A stretch of 64,000 bases of DNA, taken from contig NZ_LR699555.1 of the NCBI RefSeq assembly GCF_902459535.1, positions 62,001 to 126,000 of the forward strand. The letters run 5' to 3'. A model generated the notes under the pieces. It was not told the DNA's origin and made no database searches. It saw only the letters and a list, made by a program, of their open reading frames with translations. The translations under genes were made by a program, and so were the position numbers. Of the stretch, positions 34,661 through 42,569 are shown in pieces; position 1 is the first letter of the stretch, and every line of letters starts with the position of its first letter. This DNA comes from Paraburkholderia dioscoreae (GTDB taxonomy: Bacteria > Pseudomonadota > Gammaproteobacteria > Burkholderiales > Burkholderiaceae).

Positions 34661-35041
34661 TGAGCCCCCGATGCAAAGTGAGATGTTTTGCCTACCAGCG
34701 TAAACAATTGTTAACGCTGCACTACTAACTGATTCTATTGAACTTTTCTTTTCTTCTTGTCTGCTTTTGGTCTTTGTCTTTATAGGTACGTGTTAACGCA
34801 AATTATACCGTTAAAACATGCGCTTGCGATGGTTTTGACGTGTTCACGTTACGTGAGTAATGTGTGTGCTCTTGGTTGGGGCGGCTTTGACTTTTCCACT
34901 GCCGCTCGAATAGGAGAAAAGGCGAGGACGGCCCCCGTAGGGAAATTCCGGGAATTGCAATTTTCGCGTGAAAAAGCCATGATGCTTCGGCGCACGGAGA
35001 CCGGAATTTCCCAACTCCACTGTCACTATAGGAGAACTCAA
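34661..35041. other. Candidate oriT and divergent promoter region
   Basis: 380-bp non-coding, AT-rich stretch between divergent genes. It contains an almost perfect 22-bp inverted repeat (34697-34718, half site GTTAACGC), a second GTTAACGC at 34792-34799 with an inverted partner CGTTAA at 34809-34814, and a pyrimidine tract. GTCTTTATAGG lies at 34780-34790 and resembles the nic region of R388-type MobF origins (GTCTATAG). TCACGT-T-ACGTGA is at 34844-34856. Position next to the relaxosome operon and the repeat density make this the best oriT; the nick site is a guess. Confidence 0.55.
34940..35012. promoter_or_regulatory. Long-range perfect inverted repeat upstream of 35042 gene
   Basis: GGGAAATTCCGG (34940-34951) and CCGGAATTTCCC (35001-35012) are perfect 12-bp arms 49 bp apart, 29 bp before the ATG at 35042. 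It could be an oriT hairpin, an operator pair, or an mRNA leader structure. Confidence 0.55.
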
Positions 35042-35371
35042 ATGACCACACAATCTGAACAAACGAAGAAGCCCCGCGGCCGCCGACCGGCAGTGTCTAT
35101 CAGTGAGAGAATCGCCGAAGCTGAGAGGAACCTCGCAACACTGAAAGAACAGGCGCGGCGTGAAGAAAAGGAAAACCTTGAAAAGAACCGAAAGGCGATT
35201 TCCGATCTGTTCAAAGCTGAGCGTCTCGATACAGTTGATGTCGAGCAGTGGCGAAAAGTCTTGCCGAAGTTGAAAGCGCTTGTCGGTATGGCCGCGTCGA
35301 GTGCAAGCGAGTCGCCGGCCGCCGATAAAGGCGCGTCTGTTCAACAGCAGCCCGCAGCCCAAGCGGCATAG
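35042..35371 (+). CDS. Small charged coiled-coil protein, putative oriT-region accessory
   Basis: 109 residues: a basic N terminus (KKPRGRRPAVS), a strongly charged coiled coil (ERIAEAERNLATLKEQARREEKENLEK cut here for length) and an Ala/Gln tail. GGAGAACTCAA precedes the ATG. It is transcribed away from the relaxosome operon. The layout recalls MobC/TraD-type mobilisation accessories, but there is no firm family match. Confidence 0.55.
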   Translation: MTTQSEQTKKPRGRRPAVSISERIAEAERNLATLKEQARREEKENLEKNRKAISDLFKAERLDTVDVEQWRKVLPKLKALVGMAASSASESPAADKGASVQQQPAAQAA

Positions 35372-36159
35372 CAGTTTCCACAAATCCACGGCACCGCACG
35401 GACGGCCGCGATTCTCCCTGAATCGCAAGAGCCGGACGCCGCGAGAGTTGTCCACAACGCTGTTTGTTGTGGACAACTCGGCAAAGCGGGGTGCGGTGGG
35501 GCTTGTGGTAAGTGCGGGACGTCCAGTAGCGACAGCCCGAGCGGTCCACTAACCGCGCCCGGTCGTTTAGGGAATGGCGAGAGCCATGACCGTAACGGCC
35601 GGGCGCGGTTTCCATTTCACCATCGCGAAGCGCGGCGACAGCGGAGCCGGAGCGAAGTCACACTAAATCTCGCTTCCGGACTGGTACAGCCGGAAGCTGG
35701 AGTGCGGCTTTTCGGCTCGGCCTCGACAGACCATGCATGACGGGAATATCACGCATGCGTGGCGGGGAGTGTTTCGTCGGGGTTGGTAGGAGATGGAGCG
35801 CAAGGCGCTCCTGAGCGTGGAAACGCGAGTGCCGGGCATTGCATCGCAATGCGGCGCGCAGCGGCTACTCGTGCGGTAGATCTGGCGAGCGGCGCGCAAG
35901 CGCCGGGAGGCAGATCGGACGAACCTATTTTGAGCAATGCATTGCTCAAAATCGCGAGTGCTGAAGCGGCGTGTGCCGGGTGGCTTTGGAGCGAAGCGCA
36001 GAAGCCACCCGGCACACGCCGCGGTCCGATGGTCACACCTATCGCGGTGATCGGGTTGGCACCCTGTCGGCTCAGGGTCGCCTGCTGCGCTCGGCGCACG
36101 GCAAGTCAGAGCGCCGTGATTTTTTCGCATGCGCAATTTCTGGCCGCCTGACGATGCGG
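35372..36159. repeat. Palindrome-rich non-coding region (K)
   Basis: About 790 bp without a convincing gene but packed with perfect hairpins. The list is: 35445-35479 (14-bp arms GAGTTGTCCACAAC, DnaA-box-like); 35551-35610 (12-bp arms with nested ATGGC-GAGA-GCCAT); 35672-35697 (GCTTCCGG arms, inner CTG-GTA-CAG); 35795-35811; 35836-35852; 35890-35905 (GCAA loop); 35927-35952 (26-bp perfect palindrome); 35966-35986 with 36002-36022 (21-bp perfect arms, 15-nt loop). GNRA and GNA loops read on the + strand. It resembles elements A-D in style but lacks their core. Confidence 0.7.
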
Positions 36160-36402
36160 CTAGAACGGCATCTTGGCAATTGCTTCGTCGGCCAGTCGAT
36201 CCAGCAGTCCGTCAGTCTGTCCGACTTCAAAAGCGGATTTAAGCACTGGTTCCCGCCTGATAAAGTCGGTCGCCCTATCCCCTCGATGACCGCTCTCATA
36301 GGCTAGAGCCTGAGCGTCGTACAGGTGCTCGTTGCCTAAGCTGCACCTGAAACGCGCAAGCTCCGTGCGGGCAAGTAATTGCAGATCGAACGCGCTTGAC
36401 AT
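36160..36402 (-). CDS. Small protein of unknown function
   Basis: 80 residues, start MSSAFDLQLLARTEL at 36402 with GGAGAAAGG upstream. Acidic and helical, no motif recognised. Last gene of the operon driven from element A; the palindrome-rich region K follows. Confidence 0.55.
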   Translation of the reverse strand: MSSAFDLQLLARTELARFRCSLGNEHLYDAQALAYESGHRGDRATDFIRREPVLKSAFEVGQTDGLLDRLADEAIAKMPF

Positions 36403-36466
36403 AGACCTTTCTCCGGGGGCAAATGTATTCACCACGGACCGGCACCCCGCCGGTCCTTGCGCGAGG

Positions 36467-37324
36467 TCATACCGTAACTGCATCTCGCGCATAGCTGGAC
36501 ATCGGGTAACTTCCGAATCCATCGCTCCACGCCTGGATCAGTTCCGCGACATCCGAGACCAGTTCCGGCATCATGGCATCTGGTTCGGAGAGCGTCCCCA
36601 GGTGATAGGCAAGCGCGGACGCTTCGTCGGCGTAATCCGTTGCCTTTAAGCAAGCCTTCCCTTCGCTGGCGGTCAGCGCAATCGAAGAATTCGCCCACGC
36701 AACCCGCGCAGCGAGTGCAAGTGAAAATGCACTGTTGCGCTCAGTCGGTGCCATCTTCGAAAGTGCACGGCGAAGCGCAAGGAAGCTGATTAACTGCTGC
36801 AGGCGCTGAGCCCTGGCCTTTGTGTTAGCGCGTGCTTCCTCGCCTCCTGGAAAGCGCTCCTCGTCCTCGCTGTAGCACGAATTTTGCCAGTCGCGATAGC
36901 CTTCAATGATGCCCCGAACGATCAAGGGGCGATCGGTTACGCTTGCAAGGTCGAGCGTTGACCAAGCTCCCTGTAGGTTTTCTGCCCCAACGAGTGCGGA
37001 GGTGTACTCGGCGAGGCGCGACCCTGCGACGCGCGCCGCGTAGCGCTGATCCCACGCATCCCGGCATCCAGCCGACTTCGCCAATTCGGCAAGGAACGCC
37101 CCGCGCGCCCGAAGCACAGAAATCGGATAAATCGTCGCATTCACATGCTTCGAGTTCCGGTGATAGTGGATCGCGGTGTAGTCAGGCAACGACTCGTCGA
37201 GACTGCAAACGTATTCCGCACTGCGCAGCAGTTCCGCTGCGCTAGGGTTGAGCATGTTCAGTGTCCAATGCGCGGATCGTTTGTCGGCGCGATGCAACGC
37301 TGAAGGGGATTCGATACGGCTCAT
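36467..37324 (-). CDS. Cytoplasmic helical protein of unknown function
   Basis: 285 residues, mostly alpha-helical, with GGAGACCGAC before the ATG. The N terminus has RSAHWTLNMLNPSAAELLRS and the middle is Arg/Glu-rich (TKARAQRLQQLISFLALRRAL). The HWxL start and position after a 66-68-residue paralogue are shared with the 40683-41222 gene behind element B, which hints at a duplicated module. Function unknown. Confidence 0.6.
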   Translation of the reverse strand: MSRIESPSALHRADKRSAHWTLNMLNPSAAELLRSAEYVCSLDESLPDYTAIHYHRNSKHVNATIYPISVLRARGAFLAELAKSAGCRDAWDQRYAARVAGSRLAEYTSALVGAENLQGAWSTLDLASVTDRPLIVRGIIEGYRDWQNSCYSEDEERFPGGEEARANTKARAQRLQQLISFLALRRALSKMAPTERNSAFSLALAARVAWANSSIALTASEGKACLKATDYADEASALAYHLGTLSEPDAMMPELVSDVAELIQAWSDGFGSYPMSSYARDAVTV

Positions 37325-37388
37325 GTCGGTCTCCAGTTGGTCCGGTTTGGGTCGGCGCTGTCCGGTTTCGCCAGCGCCGCGCTGTTGC

Positions 37389-37595
37389 TTAGAGGGGCAT
37401 CGTGGACCAGGTGCCGGGGGTGTGACGGTAGAGCGTCACGCGCTTTTTCACGCCATCAACCAGCGCTTCCAGACGCACGGCGCGCACGTCATCCTCCGGG
37501 CGGCGCCACGTGTGCAGCACGTGGAACGTCGCGGAAATATCTGCACCGAGAAGGTGAGCGGCGATGCGGCGGAGAAGGGTATTTTTCATGGTCAT
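37389..37595 (-). CDS. Small basic protein, paralogue of 41235-41435 gene
   Basis: 68 residues (MTMKNTLLRRIAAHLLG; the second Met at 37589 is an alternative start). It is about 70 percent alike by eye to the gene at 41235-41435, sharing LLRRIAAH.LG, VLHTWRR, DDVRAVRLE.LVDGV and KRVTLYRH.PG.WS.MPL. Both copies lie in the operon just behind an A/B-type element. Unknown function. Confidence 0.6.
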   Translation of the reverse strand: MTMKNTLLRRIAAHLLGADISATFHVLHTWRRPEDDVRAVRLEALVDGVKKRVTLYRHTPGTWSTMPL

Positions 37596-37647
37596 CGTGC
37601 GTTACTAAATCGTGTTGTTGCGCCCAATTAGCGGGGCGCGCACGCTG

Positions 37648-37956
37648 TCAGAGGTGGGCGATCGAGCGGATCATCTTGACCGGCTGAGAGAGCCGCATGG
37701 TTCTAGCGAGACCTGTCCGGCGCACGACGCGCTGTGCGTGGCCTTCGTCGCGCACCGGTCGGAAGACCCAGCGTCCGCTCATGTATTCAATGCGGACCGC
37801 GAGACCATTTTTCGGGGCACTGCGATGCTGATTGATGCGCGTTGCATTGGCGTCCTGCCGGGGCCATTCGCGCAGCATTCGCGCGTAGCGGGTGGTATTC
37901 AGGACTCTCCCGCGAAGGGTCCGGCACCGGGTATGCCGCTTTTCGGTCAAGAGCAT
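37648..37956 (-). CDS. Small basic protein of unknown function
   Basis: 102 residues, start MLLTEKRHTRCRTLRG at 37956 with GGAGAAACTG upstream. Very Arg-rich, suggesting nucleic-acid binding, but no motif recognised. First gene after element A; its start lies 25 bp from the element edge. Confidence 0.5.
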   Translation of the reverse strand: MLLTEKRHTRCRTLRGRVLNTTRYARMLREWPRQDANATRINQHRSAPKNGLAVRIEYMSGRWVFRPVRDEGHAQRVVRRTGLARTMRLSQPVKMIRSIAHL

Positions 37957-37980
37957 CAGTTTCTCCAGTTTGGTGTTTAG

Positions 37981-39041
37981 CTGACCGGGACCCAAGATTC
38001 CGAGTCCCTTCGTAGGGGTGGTTTTTGCCCGATCGGCAGCTGCTACCGTGCTGCCGCCAGTCCCCTTAGTTCGTCGTCCCGCGACAAAAGGAGGCTGCCG
38101 CGCGAAGGCGTCAAGGCGAAAAGAGAGGGAGTGGTGCGGCCCGCAGCCCGCAGGGCGAGGACTCGGTCCCGAACGGGCCTTGACGACGTAGCGCGGTGGC
38201 CTACTGTCGCGAACAAGGACGACGAACTAAGGGGGCTGGCCCGCGGTGGCCGGATTCCGCGCGAGGGTAACAACGCCGCGCGGCGAGCGCCCTTCATGCG
38301 AACGAAGTTCGCATCACTCCAGGGCATTGGATGTCCAGAAGGGACGCAGTCCCTTTTGGTCGGCGTCAGCCGAAAGGCAAGCGCTGAAAGCCCGAAGGGT
38401 CGAGACCCGCCAGGGGCTCGATGCGCAGCTCGCAACGCGAGCGGAGCACGCCATAGCGGTTTCCGGGCATCGCCCGGAAATGCCCCTCGACTCTTCGTTT
38501 GTGCATTTGCTCTTGATGCGTATGGTGTCGGCGGCACGCTTGCGGAAGCCATAGACCTTGACGCCAATTCCGCGTGATTCAAGAGCGATCGACCGACAGC
38601 TACCAGCGGAAAACCGACGAGTACGCGCACCTGGTTGTTGCGGCCGCGGGCCGCAACAAGGTCGAATTTGTCGGGCCGTCGAACTGGCGATCGCGCTTAA
38701 AACGGAAACGGCGATGGGCAACGGCTGCTACAGGGAGCCTGGAGCCAGGCAATTGCGTGCAATACAGGTGTCGACGCCTAGCCGCGCGCCAGGTCCAATT
38801 CACGCTGTATCCGCCAGGGTTGACGACGACGCGGGACCCGCCGTCATCCCGCGTCAGCGGGTTGCGTTCCATTCATGCCGCTTGCGGCACTGTTGGGTGG
38901 CCAGCGCCGGGGCGAAGCCCCTAGAGCGTACCTTCTCTGATTCCGGAGCGGGACGCTTGCACGTAGCGTGACAGGCAAACGCCTGGCGCGCTGCGTGCCC
39001 CGGTCCGGCTGGATACGACCGCCATCGAAATTGCTGCTGCA
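37981..39041. repeat. Element A (first subfamily), extended copy
   Basis: First of ten related non-coding elements; 25 bp upstream of the 37956 start codon. 37981-38500 is near-identical to element B. 38860-39030 ends with the same TGACAGGC...GCCTGGCGCGC...CGGCTGG tract as elements E-J, and 38510-38860 is unique. - strand arm: CGTCAA (38109-38114). + strand arm: TTGACG (38180-38185), 16 bp, TACTGT (38202-38207). Hairpins: GCCC-GCA-GGGC (38146-38156), ATGCGAAC with GAA loop (38296-38314), AGGGAC-GCA-GTCCCT, GCTCGC-AAC-GCGAGC, and a 9-bp stem with ATC loop (38460-38480). Confidence 0.8.
38214..38480 (+). ncRNA. Candidate structured RNA of element A
   Basis: Proposed transcript from the + strand promoter TTGACG-N16-TACTGT (38180-38207) to the last perfect hairpin. 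It contains the universal CCGCGCGGCGAGCGC core and four hairpins with 3-nt loops. The equivalent in element B is 41700-41966. No transcript evidence exists; a DNA-level role is the alternative. Confidence 0.35.
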
Positions 39042-39044
39042 AGG

Positions 39045-39068
39045 AAAAAGGCCCGCATGGCGGACCTT
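39045..39068 (-). terminator. Intrinsic terminator of the 39074-41435 operon
   Basis: - strand RNA: AAGGTCCGC, loop CAT, GCGGGCCTTTTT, with one G-U pair. It lies just after the stop of the zinc-ribbon gene. Confidence 0.8.
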
Positions 39069-39073
39069 CGCTC

Positions 39074-39586
39074 CTAGACTTCTGTCCCGCCTATCCAAAC
39101 GCTGCCAAGATACGCATCAGCGCCGCCACTTTGCGCGACGTGCTGGATAGTTGCCCTGCTATCGACCAGTGCGAACAGCGCCTCATGTGTCCACGTGTCC
39201 TGCGGCGCGACTTCAGCCAGGACCGCGCCGCTCAGGTCTTTGAGCAAAAATACTGCTCGTTCGTTTCCGGCCAACAAGTCAGGTTCCCCTGCTTTGGCCG
39301 CCTTGGCGATCAATTTGATGCCGGATCGGCTGGCGTAGACCTTAGCCGCCAGGACTGCGCTGTCTGTTGCGTCCGGCTGGTCAAGGACCGATTTAACGGT
39401 GCCGACAGCAGAGCATGCGACGCATGCGCCGCCGTTTTCATTGCGCAGGGACTGCACGCTATCTGCCCGGTACGTCGCGGTGCACCGCGCGCAGCGGAAG
39501 AGTTCCGCAGGCGCGACGCCTGCGAGCGGCGCTCCGGTAAGCGAGTCGTGCAACTGTTCCGGATCGAAGACGGGATTGAATCTCAT
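39074..39586 (-). CDS. Zinc-ribbon protein of unknown function
   Basis: 170 residues, start MRFNPVFDPEQLHDSL at 39586 with TTGAGG upstream. A four-Cys zinc ribbon is visible: FRCARCTATY and GGACVACSAVG (about residues 32-62). The rest is mixed alpha/beta with no recognised motif. Last gene of the operon that starts behind element B. Confidence 0.6.
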   Translation of the reverse strand: MRFNPVFDPEQLHDSLTGAPLAGVAPAELFRCARCTATYRADSVQSLRNENGGACVACSAVGTVKSVLDQPDATDSAVLAAKVYASRSGIKLIAKAAKAGEPDLLAGNERAVFLLKDLSGAVLAEVAPQDTWTHEALFALVDSRATIQHVAQSGGADAYLGSVWIGGTEV

Positions 39587-39593
39587 GATTGCC

Positions 39594-39764
39594 TCAATAA
39601 CCAAGCCAGTCGAGAACTTCCTTACCAAGGTATTCCGCGCGGTCGCCGACCTCCGCAAGAAAAGCCTTAAACCCGCCCTCGCAGTCGTGTTTGGCTATTT
39701 CGGCTTCGGCTTCTGCGCGCGTAATAGTGCCTTCGCACGCGTCCTCGTAGGTGTAGAAAGTCAT
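39594..39764 (-). CDS. Small acidic protein of unknown function
   Basis: 56 residues: MTFYTYEDACEGTITRAEA then AEIAKHDCEGGFKAFLAEV and a C terminus LDWLGY. It ends inside the ribosome binding site of the next gene, so translation is probably coupled. It has the charge and composition of a real plasmid small protein, but no family is recognised. Confidence 0.5.
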   Translation of the reverse strand: MTFYTYEDACEGTITRAEAEAEIAKHDCEGGFKAFLAEVGDRAEYLGKEVLDWLGY

Positions 39765-39776
39765 GGGCGAGTGGCC

Positions 39777-40346
39777 TCAAAAGAAGTTCGTATATAGGCG
39801 ATGCACGAAAGCCCGCGCGGCAAGCTCATACACCGAGAGTCGCAACCGCCACGCAGGCGCATTCCGATGGAAAAGCAGAGCATGTCGAGCCTCGCGCGTA
39901 ATTCCCCTTTCGCGCGCAAGGCTGTTCAATGCGTGTGCAGCGATCCGCTCGGGAACACTGGATGCAGTGAATTCGGCGTCGAACTGCGCAGGCGTCAGAG
40001 CGATGACGCAAACACCACTCTCACCAACGGCCAGTACCTCCGTGGTCTTTGCTGCGTATTGACTCCAACCAAAGGACAGCCGGAACGCCGGGTTCTGCTG
40101 TGAGTCAAGGTATACGCCCGTTTCGGAGAAATTAGCCTGGCTCGTTGCGGGCTGCGGCCTGTCTTCCTCAGCGGTTGCGCTGGGCGTCGGGTTCGGTGCG
40201 CTCATGGCGTTAATGACTCGGCCCCGGGTGCGAATCAGTTGGCCGGTCTCCGCTTCACGGTAATGGGTGAGAGCCAGAGTATACGGGCGGCCAGCCCGGT
40301 CCTTGTCAGAAATGGTTTCGTGTTGCAAGGTGCAGGCGATTTTCAT
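39777..40346 (-). CDS. Protein of unknown function
   Basis: 189 residues, GAGAGAG upstream of the ATG. N-terminal beta-rich part (YTLALTHYREAETGQLI), a Pro/Ala-rich linker, then LTPAQFDAEFTASSVPERIA and a basic helical C terminus. No motif recognised. Middle gene of the element-B operon. Confidence 0.55.
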   Translation of the reverse strand: MKIACTLQHETISDKDRAGRPYTLALTHYREAETGQLIRTRGRVINAMSAPNPTPSATAEEDRPQPATSQANFSETGVYLDSQQNPAFRLSFGWSQYAAKTTEVLAVGESGVCVIALTPAQFDAEFTASSVPERIAAHALNSLARERGITREARHALLFHRNAPAWRLRLSVYELAARAFVHRLYTNFF

Positions 40347-40358
40347 ATTCGGACTCTC

Positions 40359-40589
40359 TCAGGCTTTGTGGTTGCCGAGTGCGGCGGTGAATGCGGCTGC
40401 TTGTTTGGGCGTGAACGTCGAGGCGTCGATTTCGGACTTGCGGCCGATAATCATCAATGCGTAGACGTCGGCGAGCGCGCGGGCCTCCGCGCACAGAATG
40501 GGGCACTCATTCCCGCCCTCCGGCGCGGGACAGCGCGCGCGCCAGATGTTGATCGCGCGCTCGATCTGCTCAATGGCGACTTGCGGCAT
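40359..40589 (-). CDS. DUF3717 family protein
   Basis: 76 residues that match the DUF3717 pattern known mainly from Burkholderiales: AIEQIERAINIWRAR, a Cys-containing loop, LCAEARALADVYALMIIGR, and AAAFTAAL at the end. Function of the family is unknown. It supports the host assignment. TGGAGCCTGAC precedes the ATG. Confidence 0.75.
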   Translation of the reverse strand: MPQVAIEQIERAINIWRARCPAPEGGNECPILCAEARALADVYALMIIGRKSEIDASTFTPKQAAAFTAALGNHKA

Positions 40590-40682
40590 GTCAGGCTCCA
40601 GTTGGTCGTTCTGCAGGGTTTGGTCAATCGCTGCTCCGGCCGTCTCGCGGCCAAAGCAAAGCTTGGGTTTCGCGAACCACTT

Positions 40683-41222
40683 CTATTCGTGCCGCCCGCA
40701 CGGACAGCACCACGGATCAATGCCAGTAAGGGAGCATCCCCCTGACGCCGCGATCTCCTGTTGCATCTCCTCGCGCTCCTCTGGCGTCGCGTATCCGCTC
40801 CCCTTCGCCAGTTCCAGGGCGACAGTCCGAAATGGTGATTCGAGTTCATCGAGCAAGCCATCCACAGAGTCTGAAAACCGGCTAGTGAACAATTCGTACG
40901 ATTGGCCGCAGCCTCGGTTCGCCTCTGCGGCCATCGCATCAAGCTCCGCCGCGATACCCTCCTGCGTGCGCAACTTCCTGCGCCGTCCGCGAACTGCCTC
41001 AAATGCATCCATGAACGCATCACGAAGCGGCTGGACGTCGGCCAAAAGTGCGGGACACGACATGTCCTCGTCGTCCCAGCCACCCGCCTTCCCGCCGCGC
41101 CTGGCGTAGTCAAGCGCCCGGCGCAATTCCGTTGCTGCTGTCTTGTCATCGCCTGCGACCACGCTGACGCGGTGCAGCGCCCAGTGAGTGCGGGCTTTGA
41201 GGGAATTAGCGAAGGTGCTCAT
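40683..41222 (-). CDS. Protein of unknown function
   Basis: 179 residues, AGGAGATAAACAG before the ATG. Begins MSTFANSLKARTHWALHRV, is alpha-helical (ALDYARRGGKAGGW, DAFEAVRGRRRKLRTQEG) and ends with a Cys cluster (GIDPWCCPCGRHE) that might bind metal. Possible distant relative of the 36467-37324 protein because of the HWxL start and the same upstream paralogue. Confidence 0.55.
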   Translation of the reverse strand: MSTFANSLKARTHWALHRVSVVAGDDKTAATELRRALDYARRGGKAGGWDDEDMSCPALLADVQPLRDAFMDAFEAVRGRRRKLRTQEGIAAELDAMAAEANRGCGQSYELFTSRFSDSVDGLLDELESPFRTVALELAKGSGYATPEEREEMQQEIAASGGCSLTGIDPWCCPCGRHE

Positions 41223-41234
41223 CTGTTTATCTCC

Positions 41235-41435
41235 TTAGAGCGGCATCGGGGACCAGCTGCCCGGCGCGTGGCGGTACAGGGTCACGCGCTTTGTCACGCC
41301 ATCAACCAGCGTTTCGAGGCGCACGGCGCGCACGTCATCTTCTTCACGTCGCCACGTATGCAGCACGCTGATCTGTGCGGTTTCCTCGCAACCGAGAAAG
41401 TGAGCGGCGATGCGGCGAAGAAGATTGAATTTCAT
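41235..41435 (-). CDS. Small basic protein, paralogue of 37389-37595 gene
   Basis: 66 residues (MKFNLLRRIAAHFLGCEE...). Shares most residues with the 37389-37595 protein. AAGGAACGCAC precedes the ATG, and element B begins 32 bp upstream. Unknown function. Confidence 0.6.
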   Translation of the reverse strand: MKFNLLRRIAAHFLGCEETAQISVLHTWRREEDDVRAVRLETLVDGVTKRVTLYRHAPGSWSPMPL

Positions 41436-41466
41436 GTGCGTTCCTTTTGGTGTTAAGGGTTTCAGG

Positions 41467-42054
41467 CTGACCGGGACCCAAGATTCCGAGTCCCTTCGTA
41501 GGGGTGGTTTTTGCCCGATCGGCAGCTGCTACCGTGCTGCCGCCAGTCCCCTTAGTTCGTCGTCCCGCGACAAAAGGAGGCTGCCGCGCGAAGGCGTCAA
41601 GGCGAAAAGAGAGGGAGTGGTGCGGCCCGCAGCCCGTAGGGCGAGGACTCGGTCCCGAACGGGCCTTGACGACGTAGCGCGGTGGCCTACTGTCGCGAAC
41701 AAGGACGACGAACTAAGGGGGCTGGCCCGCGGTGGCCGGATTCCGCGCGAGGGCAAAAACGCCGCGCGGCGAGCGCCCTTCATGCGAACGCAGTTCGCAT
41801 CATTCCAGGGGATTGGATGTCCAGAAGGGACGCAGTCCCTTTTGGTCGGCGTCAGCCGAAAGGCAAGCGCTGAAAGCCCGAAGGGTCGAGACCCGCCAGG
41901 GGCTCGATGCGCAGCTCGCAACGCGAGCGGAGCACGCCATAGCGGTTTCCGGGCATCGCCCGGAAATGCCCCTCGACTCTTCGTTCTTGCCTTTGCTGCT
42001 CGTCGATCTGCAGCCGGGACGCAGGCATGCCTCGACGCCGAAGGAAGTGGACGT
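41467..42054. repeat. Element B (first subfamily)
   Basis: Near-identical to element A over 41467-41985 and then unrelated to it. - strand arm CGTCAA at 41595-41600; + strand arm TTGACG (41666-41671), 16 bp, TACTGT (41688-41693). Compared with A, hairpin loops change but stay GNA: GCCC-GTA-GGGC (41632-41642; GCA in A) and ATGCGAAC with GCA loop (41782-41800; GAA in A). The stems are unchanged. Confidence 0.8.
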
Positions 42055-42089
42055 AAAAAAGCGCGGACAGACTGAGGATCTGTACGCGC
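42055..42089 (-). terminator. Intrinsic terminator of the 42119-45471 operon
   Basis: - strand: GCGCGTACAGA, loop TCCTCAG, TCTGTCCGCGC followed by TTTTTT. One internal mismatch. Confidence 0.85.
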
Positions 42090-42118
42090 CCGGGATATAC
42101 CGGCAGTCTATGAAACGG

Positions 42119-42556
42119 TCATCGGTCAACAGACTGGGTCGAACCTGCCACAGCCGCGCTGTGCCGACGCAACGACGAGCCCTTACGGATCCGCATTGGA
42201 AAGCGCTGCAGGTGATCGTTCGCCGCGTGGACCATCGGCTGCAGCTCGAGCCAGACGTCGGCGCCGGCGTCGGCCCCGTTGCAGTGTGCCTCGAGGATGG
42301 CTTGCATCAGCTGCGTCAGCACGTTCAGATGGCTGCGTGTCGGCCGGTCGTGACAAAGTTGGGTGTCGGCCAGCAGGCCGCGCCACTCGGTCACGCGAAT
42401 GCCCAGCGTAGTCCATTGCGTCGGACGGACCGGAAGACCGTTCAGCACACGCGCGGAAAGCACCTGCGCAATGATGACGGCGGTGTTGAGTGCCGGCGGC
42501 AGATCAACCGGTAGCTGGGGCTGGTGTGGCGAAAACTCGCTGCAGAGCGATGCCAT
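42119..42556 (-). CDS. Protein of unknown function
   Basis: 145 residues, start MASLCSEFSPHQPQLPV at 42556 with GAGGTAC upstream. Helical (NTAVIIAQVLSARVLNG, RSHLNVLTQLMQAILEAH) with a C-terminal basic tail. No motif recognised. Last gene of the operon that begins behind element C. Confidence 0.55.
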   Translation of the reverse strand: MASLCSEFSPHQPQLPVDLPPALNTAVIIAQVLSARVLNGLPVRPTQWTTLGIRVTEWRGLLADTQLCHDRPTRSHLNVLTQLMQAILEAHCNGADAGADVWLELQPMVHAANDHLQRFPMRIRKGSSLRRHSAAVAGSTQSVDR

Positions 42557-42569
42557 GCTTGTACCTCGT

